NCBI RefSeq assembly: GCF_900112355.1
Contig: NZ_FOLM01000001.1
Coordinates: forward strand, 479,276 to 543,275
Origin: Streptomyces aidingensis
GTDB lineage: Bacteria; Actinomycetota; Actinomycetes; Streptomycetales; Streptomycetaceae
Direction: 5' to 3'
DNA: 64,000 bases
The notes under the pieces were generated by a model. The model was not told the DNA's origin. It searched no databases and saw nothing but the letters and a program-made list of their open reading frames with translations. Made by a program: the position numbers and the translations under genes. The stretch's first letter is position 1; every line of letters starts with the position of its first letter. This document shows, one piece after another, positions 44,644 to 53,374 of the stretch.

Positions 44644-45813
44644 TCAGAACTTGTTGCGCGGGGTGATGCCCAGCGACAGGCCGGACAGGCCGCGCCTGCG
44701 CGCGCCCAGTGCCGAGGCCACCTCGCGCAGCGCCGCACCGGCCGGGGAATCCGGATCGGTGAGCACCACCGGCTTGCCCTCGTCGCCGCCCTCGCGCAGC
44801 CGCACATCGATCGGGATCCGGCCCAGGACCGGGACCTCGGCGCCGGTGGCCCGGGTCAGCCCCTCGGCGACGCGCTCGCCGCCGCCGCTGCCGAACACGT
44901 CCACCATCTCGTCGCAGTGCGGGCAGGGCAGCCCGGACATGTTCTCCACCACACCGACGATCTTCTGGTGGGTCTGCACCGCGATGGAACCGGCCCGCTC
45001 GGCGACCTCGGCGGCGGCCTGCTGCGGCGTGGTCACCACCAGGATCTCGGCGCCCGGCACCAGCTGCGCCACCGAGATGGCGATGTCGCCGGTGCCCGGC
45101 GGCAGGTCGAGCAGCAGCACATCCAGGTCGCCCCAGTAGACATCGGCCAGGAACTGCTGGAGCGCCCGGTGCAGCATGGGGCCGCGCCACACCACCGGGG
45201 CGTTGCCCGGGGTGAACATGCCGATGGAGATCACCTTCACGCCGTTCGCCGACGGCGGCATGATCATGTTCTCCACCTGGGTGGGCCGGCCGTCCGCGCC
45301 CAGCATGCGCGGCACCGAGTGGCCGTAGATGTCCGCGTCCACCACGCCGACCTTCAGGCCGTCCGCGGCCAGCGCGGCGGCCAGATTGACCGTCACCGAG
45401 GACTTGCCCACGCCGCCCTTGCCGGAGGCCACGCAGTAGACCCGGGTGAGGGAGCCGGGCTGGGCGAACGGGACCTCCCGCTCGGCCTGGCCGCCGCGCA
45501 GCGCCGAGGCCAGCTCCTTGCGCTGCTCGTCGCTCATCACGTCCAGCTCCACGCCGACCGCGGTGACACCCGGGACGGCGCGCACCGCCTCGGTCACCCG
45601 CTGGGTGATGGTCTCCCGCATCGGGCAGCCCGCGACCGTGAGATAGACGCCGACCTCGACCGCTCCGTCCGGCCCGATGGATACCGATTTGACCATGTTG
45701 AGCTCGGTGATGGGGCGGTGGATCTCCGGATCGTTCACCGTCGCCAGGGCGGCGCGCACCGCGTCCTCGGCGGGCGCGCCGGACTGGGTGGCGGTGGGGG
45801 TGTCGGTAGCCAT
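44644..45813 (-). CDS. mrp: Mrp/NBP35-family Fe-S cluster carrier ATPase
   Basis: 389 residues from ATG 45813. N-terminal MIP18/DUF59-type domain (about 12-100), then the P-loop GKGGVGKS (131-138), Switch DLPPGTGD (236-243) and the CPHC motif (Cys297, Cys300) that bridges the Fe-S cluster in the dimer. Delivers Fe-S clusters to apoproteins. Mycobacterial mrp is in the same neighbourhood of sigE-htrA-tatB. Confidence 0.95.
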   Translation of the reverse strand: MATDTPTATQSGAPAEDAVRAALATVNDPEIHRPITELNMVKSVSIGPDGAVEVGVYLTVAGCPMRETITQRVTEAVRAVPGVTAVGVELDVMSDEQRKELASALRGGQAEREVPFAQPGSLTRVYCVASGKGGVGKSSVTVNLAAALAADGLKVGVVDADIYGHSVPRMLGADGRPTQVENMIMPPSANGVKVISIGMFTPGNAPVVWRGPMLHRALQQFLADVYWGDLDVLLLDLPPGTGDIAISVAQLVPGAEILVVTTPQQAAAEVAERAGSIAVQTHQKIVGVVENMSGLPCPHCDEMVDVFGSGGGERVAEGLTRATGAEVPVLGRIPIDVRLREGGDEGKPVVLTDPDSPAGAALREVASALGARRRGLSGLSLGITPRNKF

Positions 45814-46124
45814 GTACCCGATGGTACGGGTCGTGCGGCGGACCGCGGTGCCGGGCCGGGCGGCGCCGGGCGGCGCGGCCGGGTCCCGCAACGCCCGGAT
45901 CGTCCCGGTCCGGGGCCGGGTGGCGCAACGCCGCCGGAGCTGGTGCGGTGTACCGGCCCTGGGTTGTGCGCGGTGCTCCGGGTACGCTCCCCGGCAGCAT
46001 CGCGGCGGCGGTCCTGCCGGGACCGGTGTGCCGGGATGGCGCTGCAGTGCCGGATGAGCGTTTGCGGGGCGGGTGCGACCGCGCGGTCGTCCGGTCCTCG
46101 CGAGTCACGACAAGCCGGGCGAAA

Positions 46125-46162
46125 CCGGAAGATCCGGAAGAGACCGGAAGAAGACCGGAAGA
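46125..46162 (+). repeat. Four CCGGAAGA repeats in leader of lipoprotein gene
   Basis: Copies at 46125-46132, 46134-46141, 46144-46151 and 46155-46162, with periods of 9, 10 and 11 nt, just upstream of AGAGGAG (46164-46170). Near-helical spacing suggests multiple protein sites or an A/G-rich translation enhancer. The rest of 45814-46124 holds no convincing gene. Confidence 0.6.
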
Positions 46163-46181
46163 AAGAGGAGTTGCGGCCGAG

Positions 46182-46946
46182 GTGTCTGCACGTGTCCGCC
46201 GCTGGCGCTCCGTGATCACTGGTGCGATCTGTGCCGGGCTGGCGGCGATGAGCGCCGCCTGCGGCTCCCCCGATCCGGACGAGGGCACCAACGGGCTGGC
46301 CGGCCAGCCGCCCGCGACCATAGAGGAACGGGCGCTGGACGCCGCCCAGGAGGCCGTCACGGTGCGGCTCTCCGGCAGCGTGGTGGCGGACGGCAGATCC
46401 TTCCGCCTGGACATGCGGCTCGGCCCGGACGGCGGGGTCGGCGAGGTGTCCACCGAGGGCATGACCTTCGAACTGCTGCGCGTCGGCGAGCAGCTCTTCA
46501 TCAAGGCCGACGAGGCGTTCTGGGAGTACCGGCAGGGAGAGGGCGAGGAGACCGACCCGGAGATCGACCCGGCCGAGAGGCTGGAGGGCAAATACGTCAA
46601 GGTCGCGCCCGAGGACCCGGCGTACCAGCAGCTCAGCGGCTTTACGGACAAGAACGCCCTGCTGGCCGGGCTGCTGGTGATGGAGGGCGAGCGGGAGACC
46701 GGCGAGCGCGGCGAGATCGGCGGCCGGAAGACCATCCAGGTGCTGGCGGACGGCGGCGCCGGCGGGGTGCTGGAGGTGTCGCTGACCGGCGAGCCCTATC
46801 CGCTGCGGCTGGCACGGGGCGGCGACGCGGGCGAGGTGCAGATGGGGGACTGGGGCGAGGAGTTCACCCTGCGCGCGCCCAAGGAGGAGCAGATCGTGGA
46901 CTACGGCGACAAGGTCCTGCCGGACACCGGCGGCGAAGCCGGCTAG
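46182..46946 (+). CDS. Lipoprotein, LppX/LprAFG-like
   Basis: 254 residues from GTG 46182 (AGAGGAG 11 bp upstream). A lipobox MSAAC is followed by GSPDPDEG. The mature part, with repeated beta-strand-like VTVRLSGSVVADGRSFRLDMRL, STEGMTFELLRVGEQLFIKADEAFWEY and VSLTGEPYPLRLARG, has the half-barrel look of LppX/LprG-type lipid-binding lipoproteins and of the MucB/RseB-like fold. Ligand unknown; lipid carriage is an inference from fold. Confidence 0.8.
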   Translation: MSARVRRWRSVITGAICAGLAAMSAACGSPDPDEGTNGLAGQPPATIEERALDAAQEAVTVRLSGSVVADGRSFRLDMRLGPDGGVGEVSTEGMTFELLRVGEQLFIKADEAFWEYRQGEGEETDPEIDPAERLEGKYVKVAPEDPAYQQLSGFTDKNALLAGLLVMEGERETGERGEIGGRKTIQVLADGGAGGVLEVSLTGEPYPLRLARGGDAGEVQMGDWGEEFTLRAPKEEQIVDYGDKVLPDTGGEAG

Positions 46947-46950
46947 CCGG

Positions 46951-47502
46951 CTAGCGGGCCGTCCGGCGGGGGCCGGAGCGCCGGCGGGCCGGCAGGCCGC
47001 TCGGCACCGGGCCGCGGGTCACGGCGGGCGAGGGCAGCGGCGGGACGGCTCCGGAGCCGTCCGGCATGGCACCCGGCCGCTGCGCGGCGGGGCCGGCCGG
47101 CTCCAGCCGGAGCAGCCGGCAGTGCGCGGCCCAGCGCTGAAGCAGCTGCTCGGCGTCGGGGGCGTTCAGCCGCTTGCCCTGCAGCTCCCCGGCCGCCCGC
47201 CGCCAGTCCTCGCCGCCGGGGGCCGGTTCCACCACCCGGGCGGGCCAGACCACCAGCCGGGCGCCCTTGTCCTTGCTGCGGACGGTGACGGTGGCACTGC
47301 CGCCGTGGACCAGACCGAGCCCGTCCAGCGGCTGCTCACCGGCGCCGCCGCCGACCAGGCACACGGCGCCGTCGAACCACACATGCCACAGCGCCCGGGC
47401 CGGGCCCTGGGGGCCGCGCACCCAGACCAGGGCGGACTTCTTCGCGGCCTCCTCGATCAGCGCCGCATCCAGCAGGTCCCCGCCGGCCGCAGAACTCTCC
47501 AT
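46951..47502 (-). CDS. Conserved hypothetical protein, pyridoxamine-oxidase-like split barrel possible
   Basis: 183 residues from ATG 47502. The core (about 10-125) has LIEEAAKKSALVWVRG, ALWHVWFDGAVCLVGGGAGEQPL and GARLVVWPARV, a beta-rich pattern that recalls FMN-binding split-barrel (PNPOx-like) proteins, though FMN residues are not clear. A basic, Arg/Pro-rich tail follows. Converges with the lipoprotein gene (stops 4 bp apart). Confidence 0.7.
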   Translation of the reverse strand: MESSAAGGDLLDAALIEEAAKKSALVWVRGPQGPARALWHVWFDGAVCLVGGGAGEQPLDGLGLVHGGSATVTVRSKDKGARLVVWPARVVEPAPGGEDWRRAAGELQGKRLNAPDAEQLLQRWAAHCRLLRLEPAGPAAQRPGAMPDGSGAVPPLPSPAVTRGPVPSGLPARRRSGPRRTAR

Positions 47503-47551
47503 GGCCGCAGACCCTATGCCCCCCGCCCGCCCACCCGCCACCGGCCGGGAA

Positions 47552-47583
47552 GGGTGAGCGACGGAACTCGAACCCGCGACCAC
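47552..47583 (-). pseudogene. tRNA-His-like 3' fragment (T-arm and acceptor strand only)
   Basis: The minus strand reads GTGGTCGCGGGTTCGAG, then TTCCGTCGCTCACCC. The T-arm, GGTTCGA loop and CGCTCACCC acceptor end match, from memory, the 3' half of an actinobacterial tRNA-His, with G53 opposed to T rather than C. No 5' acceptor (GTGGGTG...), D-arm or anticodon arm is present upstream. It falls between a hypothetical gene and the ferritin-like gene. Read as a tRNA relic or attachment-site remnant; no integrase or element found next to it. Confidence 0.55.
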
Positions 47584-47651
47584 GCCGTGCGCCGGACGCG
47601 CCGGGCCCGGCACGGGGTCCCGGGCCGGCGGGGCCGGCGGGGCCGCCGGGG

Positions 47652-48419
47652 CTACGCGGCGAGGCCGAGGGCGGCCATGCGCCGGGTGTGGGCCTCGGTG
47701 ATCCGGGAGAACATCTTGCCGATCTCCGCCAGGTCGAAGCCGTCGGCGACGCCGCCCACCAGCATGGTGGACAGCGCGTCGCGGTCCGCGACCACCCGCT
47801 GCGCCTGCGCCAGCGCCTCGCCCATCAGCCGGCGCGCCCACAGCGCCAGCCGTCCGCCGACCCGCGGCTCGGCCTCGATCGCCGCCCGCACCTTGTCCAC
47901 CGCGAACGACGCATGCCCGGTGTCGTCCAGCACCCGCAGCACCAGCGAGCGGGTGTCGGCGTCCAGCCGGACCGCCACCTCACGGTAGAAGTCCGCCGCG
48001 ATCGCATCGCCGACATAGGCCTTGACCAGACCTTCCAGCCAGTCCGAGGGCGCGGTCATGCGGTGGAACTCGTCCAGCGGCGCGGCGAACGGTGCCATCG
48101 CCTCCGCCGGATCGGCGTCGATCATGGTCAGCCGCTCGGTGATCTGCTCGAAGTGATGGAACTCCGCCGAGGCCATCCGGGCCAGCGCGGCCTTGTCCGC
48201 CAGCGTCGGCGCCAGCTTGGCATCGTCCGCCAGCCGCTCGAACGCCGACAGCTCGCCGTAGGCCAGCGCGCCCAGCAGGTCGGTCACCGCCGCCCGGTAC
48301 TGCGGATCGGCCGAGGCGGCGGCCCAGTCCTGGGCGGCGATGCCGGCCGGGGCCGGCTGCTCCGCGGACGGTGCCGCTTCCGCGTCTTCCGGGGCCTCCG
48401 ACGGCTCGGGCGTCTCCAT
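47652..48419 (-). CDS. Ferritin-like fold protein
   Basis: 255 residues from ATG 48419 (GGAG 7 bp upstream). A disordered acidic N-terminus (1-40) precedes a four-helix bundle with ferritin-like metal-ligand patterns: GELSAFERL, SAEFHHFEQI (Glu-x2-His-His-x2-Glu) and DAIAADFYREV with DDTGHASF. Two iron-binding half-sites are expected. Resembles the MiaE-like/ferritin-like protein that sits next to a DEAD-box helicase in mycobacteria; the substrate is unknown. Divergent from the helicase gene. Confidence 0.88.
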   Translation of the reverse strand: METPEPSEAPEDAEAAPSAEQPAPAGIAAQDWAAASADPQYRAAVTDLLGALAYGELSAFERLADDAKLAPTLADKAALARMASAEFHHFEQITERLTMIDADPAEAMAPFAAPLDEFHRMTAPSDWLEGLVKAYVGDAIAADFYREVAVRLDADTRSLVLRVLDDTGHASFAVDKVRAAIEAEPRVGGRLALWARRLMGEALAQAQRVVADRDALSTMLVGGVADGFDLAEIGKMFSRITEAHTRRMAALGLAA

Positions 48420-48833
48420 GGGTCGTACTCCGGCTTCTGTCGCGGGCTGATCGAGCGGTTCGAGCGGTCCTCCGCTCCCGGCGTCTCCCGCCCGGCGCGG
48501 CGCGGCACGGGACGGAACATGCCTCACGGGTCGCACAATAGCCCGCCCGCGGTCCCCGGGAGCGAACCGGACCCTGCCGCATATGCCTGTTCCGGGGTAC
48601 AGTGGTATAGGCCCGCCGAATCGGCGGTGGGCCGTTCCCCTTGTGCGGAGCCACTCGGGACCGGCAGAAGGCGGTCCCGGAGCCCGCTGCGACCGGCCGG
48701 TGTCCCGGCTGGTTCCGATGTGACCGCCCCCCGCGGGCCGAGCAGGTTCGCGTGAGGAAACCCGCTCGCGTGACACATGCGCTTGAGCGAGACGACCCGG
48801 TCCCGCGCCGGACGGTCCCACCTGGGCCGTTTG
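48420..48833. other. Divergent intergenic region (ferritin-like gene / DEAD-box helicase)
   Basis: No gene supported. A TATAGG -10-like element (48606-48611) lies in an AT-rich patch, though without a good -35. It should contain both promoters. The leader directly before the helicase coding sequence is long and includes GAAGAGG at 48885-48891. Confidence 0.4.
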
Positions 48834-50636
48834 ATGACGGCTCGGTTGAACGACCCGCCTCGCCGCCGTGTGCCACGTCACACAGAAGAGGCAACCACCC
48901 TGACCGCGACGACTTTCCGCGAACTCGGCATTCTGGCCGAGACAGCCGAGGCCCTGGAGGCCGTCGGCATCACCACACCGTTTCCCATCCAGGAGATGAC
49001 CCTGCCGGTGGCACTGGCCGGCTCCGACGTCATCGGACAGGCCAAGACCGGCACCGGCAAGACCCTCGGTTTCGGGCTGCCGCTGATCGACGCCGTCACC
49101 GTGCCCGCCGATGTGGAGGCCGGCCGGGCCAGGCCCGAGGAGCTGCCCGACGCGCCGCAGGCCCTGGTCGTCGTCCCCACCCGTGAGCTGTGCACCCAGG
49201 TCACCAACGATCTGCTGACCGCCGGCAAGGTGCGCAATGTCCGGGTCACCGCCATCTACGGCGGCCGGGCCTATGAACCGCAGGTCGAGGCGCTGTCCAA
49301 GGGCGTCGACGTGGTGGTCGGCACCCCCGGCCGGCTGCTGGACCTGGCCGGGCAGAAGAAGCTCCGGCTGTCGAAGATCAAGGCCCTGGTGCTGGACGAG
49401 GCCGACGAAATGCTCGACCTGGGCTTTCTGCCGGACGTCGAGAAGATCATCCAGCTTCTCCCGGCCCGCCGCCAGACCATGCTGTTCTCGGCCACCATGC
49501 CGGGCCAGGTGATCTCGCTGGCCCGCCGCTACATGAACCGGCCCACCCATATCCGGGCCACCTCGCCGGACGACGAGGGCCACACCGTGGCCAACACCCG
49601 GCAGTTCGTCTACCGCGCGCACGCCCTGGACAAGCAGGAGCTGGTGGCGCGGGTGCTGCGCGCCGAGAGCCGCGGGCTGGCCATGATCTTCTGCCGCACC
49701 AAGCGCACCGCCGGTGATCTGGCCGAGGAGCTGGACCGCCGCGGCTTCGCGGTCGGCGCGGTCCACGGCGACCTGGGACAGGGCGCCCGCGAGCAGGCGC
49801 TGCGCGCCTTCCGCAACGGCAAGATCGACGTGCTGGTCTGCACCGATGTCGCGGCCCGCGGCATCGATGTGGAGGGTGTCACCCATGTGATCAACTACCA
49901 GACGCCCGAGGACGAGAAGACCTACCTGCACCGGATCGGCCGCACCGGGCGGGCGGGCGCCAGCGGCACCGCCGTCACGCTGGTGGACTGGGACGAGATC
50001 CCGCGCTGGCAGCTCATCAACCGCGCGCTGGACCTCGGCCACCACGAGCCGCCGGAGACCTACTCCACCTCGTCGCATCTCTTCGAGGAACTGGGCATCC
50101 CGCCCGGGACCAAGGGCCGTCTGCCGCGCACCGAGCGCACCCGGGCGGGGCTGGACGCCGAGGAGGCCGAGGACCTGGGCGGGCGTGACCGCCGCCGCGG
50201 CGGCGGCCGGGACCGCGACCGGGGCCGGGACCGCGACCGGGACCGCGACCGGGAGCGGGAGCGGGAGCGTTCGGGCTCCGGCGACGGCCCGGGCCGGAAC
50301 CGGCGCCGCCGCCGTACCCGCGGCGGGCTGCCCACGGACGGCGCCGCCGTCACCGGGGAGCCCGGACCCACGCAGCAGGCCCGGCCGGCGGACGGCGGCG
50401 AGACGGCCGTCGAGGTGCCGGCGCAGCGCCGGCCGCGCCGCCGCCGTCGCACCCGCCGTCCGGACGCGGACGGTGCCGCCACCGGAACGACCGCCGGGGC
50501 CGCCGCCGGGACGCCGGACACCGGCGACACCGGCGACGGCGGGAGCGGTGAGGACGCGGCTGCCCCGCGCCGCCGCCGCCGTACCCGTCGCGCCGCCTCC
50601 GCCGCCGCCCCGGCCGAGGCCCACGCCGAGGACTGA
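48834..50636 (+). CDS. DEAD-box RNA helicase with basic, repeat-rich C-terminal tail
   Basis: About 600 residues from ATG 48834. The clear homology starts at TATTFRELGILAET; a CTG at 48900 with an ideal GAAGAGG site 8 bp upstream is probably the genuine start (578 residues), as the 22 residues before it look untranslated. Motif Q (TPFPIQ), I AKTGTGKT, Ia PTRELC, II DEAD, III SATMP, VI HRIGRTGRAG are all present. After about residue 430 the tail is disordered: GRDRDRGRDRDRD, RERERER, then three RRRRRTRR patches and acidic Gly/Thr-rich sequence. RNA remodelling in cold or ribosome assembly is likely; the tail probably binds RNA. Confidence 0.92.
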   Translation: MTARLNDPPRRRVPRHTEEATTLTATTFRELGILAETAEALEAVGITTPFPIQEMTLPVALAGSDVIGQAKTGTGKTLGFGLPLIDAVTVPADVEAGRARPEELPDAPQALVVVPTRELCTQVTNDLLTAGKVRNVRVTAIYGGRAYEPQVEALSKGVDVVVGTPGRLLDLAGQKKLRLSKIKALVLDEADEMLDLGFLPDVEKIIQLLPARRQTMLFSATMPGQVISLARRYMNRPTHIRATSPDDEGHTVANTRQFVYRAHALDKQELVARVLRAESRGLAMIFCRTKRTAGDLAEELDRRGFAVGAVHGDLGQGAREQALRAFRNGKIDVLVCTDVAARGIDVEGVTHVINYQTPEDEKTYLHRIGRTGRAGASGTAVTLVDWDEIPRWQLINRALDLGHHEPPETYSTSSHLFEELGIPPGTKGRLPRTERTRAGLDAEEAEDLGGRDRRRGGGRDRDRGRDRDRDRDRERERERSGSGDGPGRNRRRRRTRGGLPTDGAAVTGEPGPTQQARPADGGETAVEVPAQRRPRRRRRTRRPDADGAATGTTAGAAAGTPDTGDTGDGGSGEDAAAPRRRRRTRRAASAAAPAEAHAED

Positions 50637-50721
50637 GGGGCGACGCCGCCCGCGGGCCCAGCCCTCCCGTCCGGGCCGGGCCCGGACGGGGGTGCGGCCC
50701 GGCGCCGGTTACAGTCGAGGA

Positions 50722-51696
50722 GTGAGCAGGCCGCCGTTTCTTCAGCCGCCGGGCGGGGTGCTGGCCCGCCGGATGCCCACCGCCCGCGGTGAGTTCGCCG
50801 TGCTGGACGCCGCCTCCCAGGGAGAACGGCAGGGCACGGCGCTGCTGGTGCCCGGCTACGCCGGCTCCAAGGAGGACTTCATCGCCCTGCTCGGCCCGAT
50901 CACCGCGGCCGGATACCGGGCGGTGGCCGTGGACGGCCGCGGCCAGCACGAGACCCCCGGCCCGCACTCCCGCCACGCCTACCGGCTCGGCGCGCTGGCC
51001 GACGATGTGCTCGCCCAGGCCGCGGCGCTGGCCGAGGACGGCCCGCTCCATCTGCTGGGTCACTCCCTCGGCGGGCTGATCAGCCGCGCCGCGGTGATCA
51101 GGAACCCCGGGCCCTTCGCCTCCCTCACCCTGATGAGCTCCGGCCCGGGCCGGATCACCCGCTGGCAGCGCTGGCGGGTGCGCGCCCTGTGCCGCGGGCT
51201 GCCGGTGGTCGGGCCGCGCGCCGTGTGGCGGGCCTGGCATCCCGTCCCCGAGCCGGGCGAGATCGGCGACTTCATGCTGCGCCGCTGGCTGTCCAGCCAC
51301 CCGGCGCAGGTGCGGCAGACCGGCTGGCAGTTGCGCTACGAGCCGGACCGGATCGGCTGGCTGGCCGCCACCGGGGTGCCGGTGCATGTGCTCTCCGGTG
51401 AGCGGGACGGCGCCTGGCCGGTGCCGCTGCTGCATGAGATGGCACTGCGGCTGAAGGCCCACCGCACGGTGATCCCGGGCGCCGATCACTCGCCCAATGT
51501 CGAGCGGCCCGAGGCCACCGCCCATGCGCTGACCGACTTCTGGTCCTCGCTCCGGCCCGTTCGCCGTCCCGCCCCTGCGGCGGAGAGCGCGGCGGAGGCG
51601 GCACAGGCCGTGGTGGCGCGGGCGGCGGAGGCCGTGCTGAAACCCGCCCGCCAGGCCCGGCCCGGGCCCCGGCCGGCGATGCCCGCGGCCGAGTGA
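50722..51696 (+). CDS. Alpha/beta-hydrolase
   Basis: 324 residues from GTG 50722 (CGAGGA adjoining). Nucleophile elbow GHSLGG, acid near SGERDG and His in GADHSPNVE. A C-terminal Ala/Arg-rich extension of about 50 residues is unusual. Substrate unknown; an esterase, lipase or C-C hydrolase is possible. Confidence 0.88.
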   Translation: MSRPPFLQPPGGVLARRMPTARGEFAVLDAASQGERQGTALLVPGYAGSKEDFIALLGPITAAGYRAVAVDGRGQHETPGPHSRHAYRLGALADDVLAQAAALAEDGPLHLLGHSLGGLISRAAVIRNPGPFASLTLMSSGPGRITRWQRWRVRALCRGLPVVGPRAVWRAWHPVPEPGEIGDFMLRRWLSSHPAQVRQTGWQLRYEPDRIGWLAATGVPVHVLSGERDGAWPVPLLHEMALRLKAHRTVIPGADHSPNVERPEATAHALTDFWSSLRPVRRPAPAAESAAEAAQAVVARAAEAVLKPARQARPGPRPAMPAAE

Positions 51697-51735
51697 CGCG
51701 CCGGGCCGGCGGCTGCTGCGGCGCGGGAGCCGGGC

Positions 51736-52581
51736 TCAGGCGGTGAGCGGAACGCCGCCGGCCCGGTCGAGCAGCCGGGCGTAGACCTCGGGCGCGGTGG
51801 TGTACCGGCCCAGGGACACGCTCTTGCGGCTGCCGTGGTAGTCGCTGGAGCCGGTGACCAGCAGATCCAGCTCCCCGGCCAGGCCGCGCAGCAGGGCCCG
51901 GGTCGGTTCGTCGTGGTCGTCGTGGTCGGCCTCGATGCCGTCCAGCCCCGCCTCGGCAAGCTCCACGATGGCGCTCTGCGGCACGGTCCGGCCGCGGGTG
52001 ACGGCCAGCGGATGGGCGAACACCGCCACCCCGCCGGCCCCGTGCACCAGCCGCACCGCCTCGAAGGCGTCCAGTTCGTGCTTGGGCGCGTGCGCCCGTC
52101 CCCCGTCGCCGATCCACTCCTCGGTGAAGGCGTCGGAGACGGTGGCGATCACCCCGGCCTCCACCATGGCGGTGGCGATGTGCGGGCGGCCGATGGTGCC
52201 CTGGGGGCCGGCCAGCTCCCGCACCCGCTCCCAGCGGACCGGAACGCCCAGCTCGCGCAGTTTCGCCACCATGGCCCGGGCCCGGGGCACCCGGTCGTCG
52301 CGCAGCAGCTCCCGTTCACGGGCCAGCGCCGGTTCCCCGGGATCGAAGAGGTAGGCCAGCAGATGCAGCGAGATGTCGCCGTAGCGGCAGGACAGCTCGC
52401 AGCCGGGGACCAGGGCCAGCCCGGGGGGCAGTGCCCGGGCCGCCTCGGCGTGTCCGGCCACGGTGTCGTGGTCGGTCAGCGCCACCACGTCCAGACCGGC
52501 CTCGGCGGCCTTGCGCACCAGCTCGGCGGGGGAGTCGGTGCCGTCCGAGGCCGTCGAGTGAGTATGCAGATCGATGCGCAC
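51736..52581 (-). CDS. PHP domain metal-dependent phosphoesterase (RNase AM/TrpH-like)
   Basis: 281 residues from GTG 52581 (CCGGAG about 7 bp upstream). Metal-binding motifs of the PHP fold: DLHTHSTASDG, LTDHDT, GCELSC, RPHIATAM, FAHPLAV and SDYHG. The family includes 5'-3' exonucleases acting on 5'-phosphorylated RNA and 3',5'-bisphosphate nucleotidases. Last gene of a minus-strand run starting at the EamA transporter. Confidence 0.93.
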   Translation of the reverse strand: MRIDLHTHSTASDGTDSPAELVRKAAEAGLDVVALTDHDTVAGHAEAARALPPGLALVPGCELSCRYGDISLHLLAYLFDPGEPALARERELLRDDRVPRARAMVAKLRELGVPVRWERVRELAGPQGTIGRPHIATAMVEAGVIATVSDAFTEEWIGDGGRAHAPKHELDAFEAVRLVHGAGGVAVFAHPLAVTRGRTVPQSAIVELAEAGLDGIEADHDDHDEPTRALLRGLAGELDLLVTGSSDYHGSRKSVSLGRYTTAPEVYARLLDRAGGVPLTA

Positions 52582-52692
52582 CAGCGGCTCCGGGGGACGG
52601 GTCTGCGGCCGGACGGCCGACGGCCGCCGGCCCGGCCACCGGCAGCATAGCCCTCCCCTCGCCGCACATCCGGGGCCGGAGGAGGGCTGCCG

Positions 52693-53331
52693 TCAGGAGA
52701 CGATCTTGGGGGAGAGGGCGCCGCAGGGGATGAGGTCTATCTCCTGCCCGGCCTCGCGCAGATCGGTCAGCACCAGCTCGTCGTACATGAGGAGGCCGGA
52801 GCGCTCCGGCCACATCACGGCCCACAGCCACATGCCGCGCGCCTCGCCCGCGAACACCGCGCGGTCCTCCGGGGTGCCCCGGAGGGCCCACAGCGGGGTG
52901 GGGCGTCCGCCGGCCAGCACCTTGGTGGCCGGGGGATCGTCCACACTCAGATAGGGACCGGGATCGGGCCCCGCGATCCCGGCGTAGCGGGCGCCGAGGC
53001 CCACACCCAGCTCCTCGGAGATCAGCAGCAGCTCGCCGGGGCCGCCGAGCGGCGCCGGGCCCGAGCAGGCGACGACGACCGCGCGCCCGCCGCTGCGGTC
53101 GTCACCGGCCGCCGCCACGCCCGTGTAGAGCCAGCCGACCGGCAGCGGCCATGGCATCCAGACCGGGACCTGAGTCCGGTGCACGACCACGGCCAGCCCG
53201 TCCACGCTGGGCGGAAGCACCGGTTGCAGCGGCTGCACGGCCCCGTGCACATCGCATTGCCAGGTGTCCGAGAACAGACCGGGCGCCCGTACCCGTCCAC
53301 CGCACTTCGGGCAACTGGGTTCGCCCCTCAT
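52693..53331 (-). CDS. Conserved DUF6758-like protein with zinc-ribbon-like N-terminus
   Basis: 212 residues from ATG 53331 (TAGGAC upstream). CPKCGGRVRAPGLFSDTWQCDVHG carries two CxxC/CxxH pairs, as in a zinc ribbon. The remainder (VPVWMPWPLPVGWLYTGVAAAG, WPERSGLLMYDELVLTDLREAGQEIDLIPCGALSPKIVS) is conserved in Streptomyces. Function unknown. Confidence 0.8.
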   Translation of the reverse strand: MRGEPSCPKCGGRVRAPGLFSDTWQCDVHGAVQPLQPVLPPSVDGLAVVVHRTQVPVWMPWPLPVGWLYTGVAAAGDDRSGGRAVVVACSGPAPLGGPGELLLISEELGVGLGARYAGIAGPDPGPYLSVDDPPATKVLAGGRPTPLWALRGTPEDRAVFAGEARGMWLWAVMWPERSGLLMYDELVLTDLREAGQEIDLIPCGALSPKIVS

Positions 53332-53374
53332 GTTGTCCTACGGTCCTCCGGGACCGGCCGTGCGTCAAGGACAC

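Noticed and set aside
47552-47640. Complete tRNA-His gene
   Set aside because: Anticodon, D-arm and 5' acceptor are absent upstream of the fragment.
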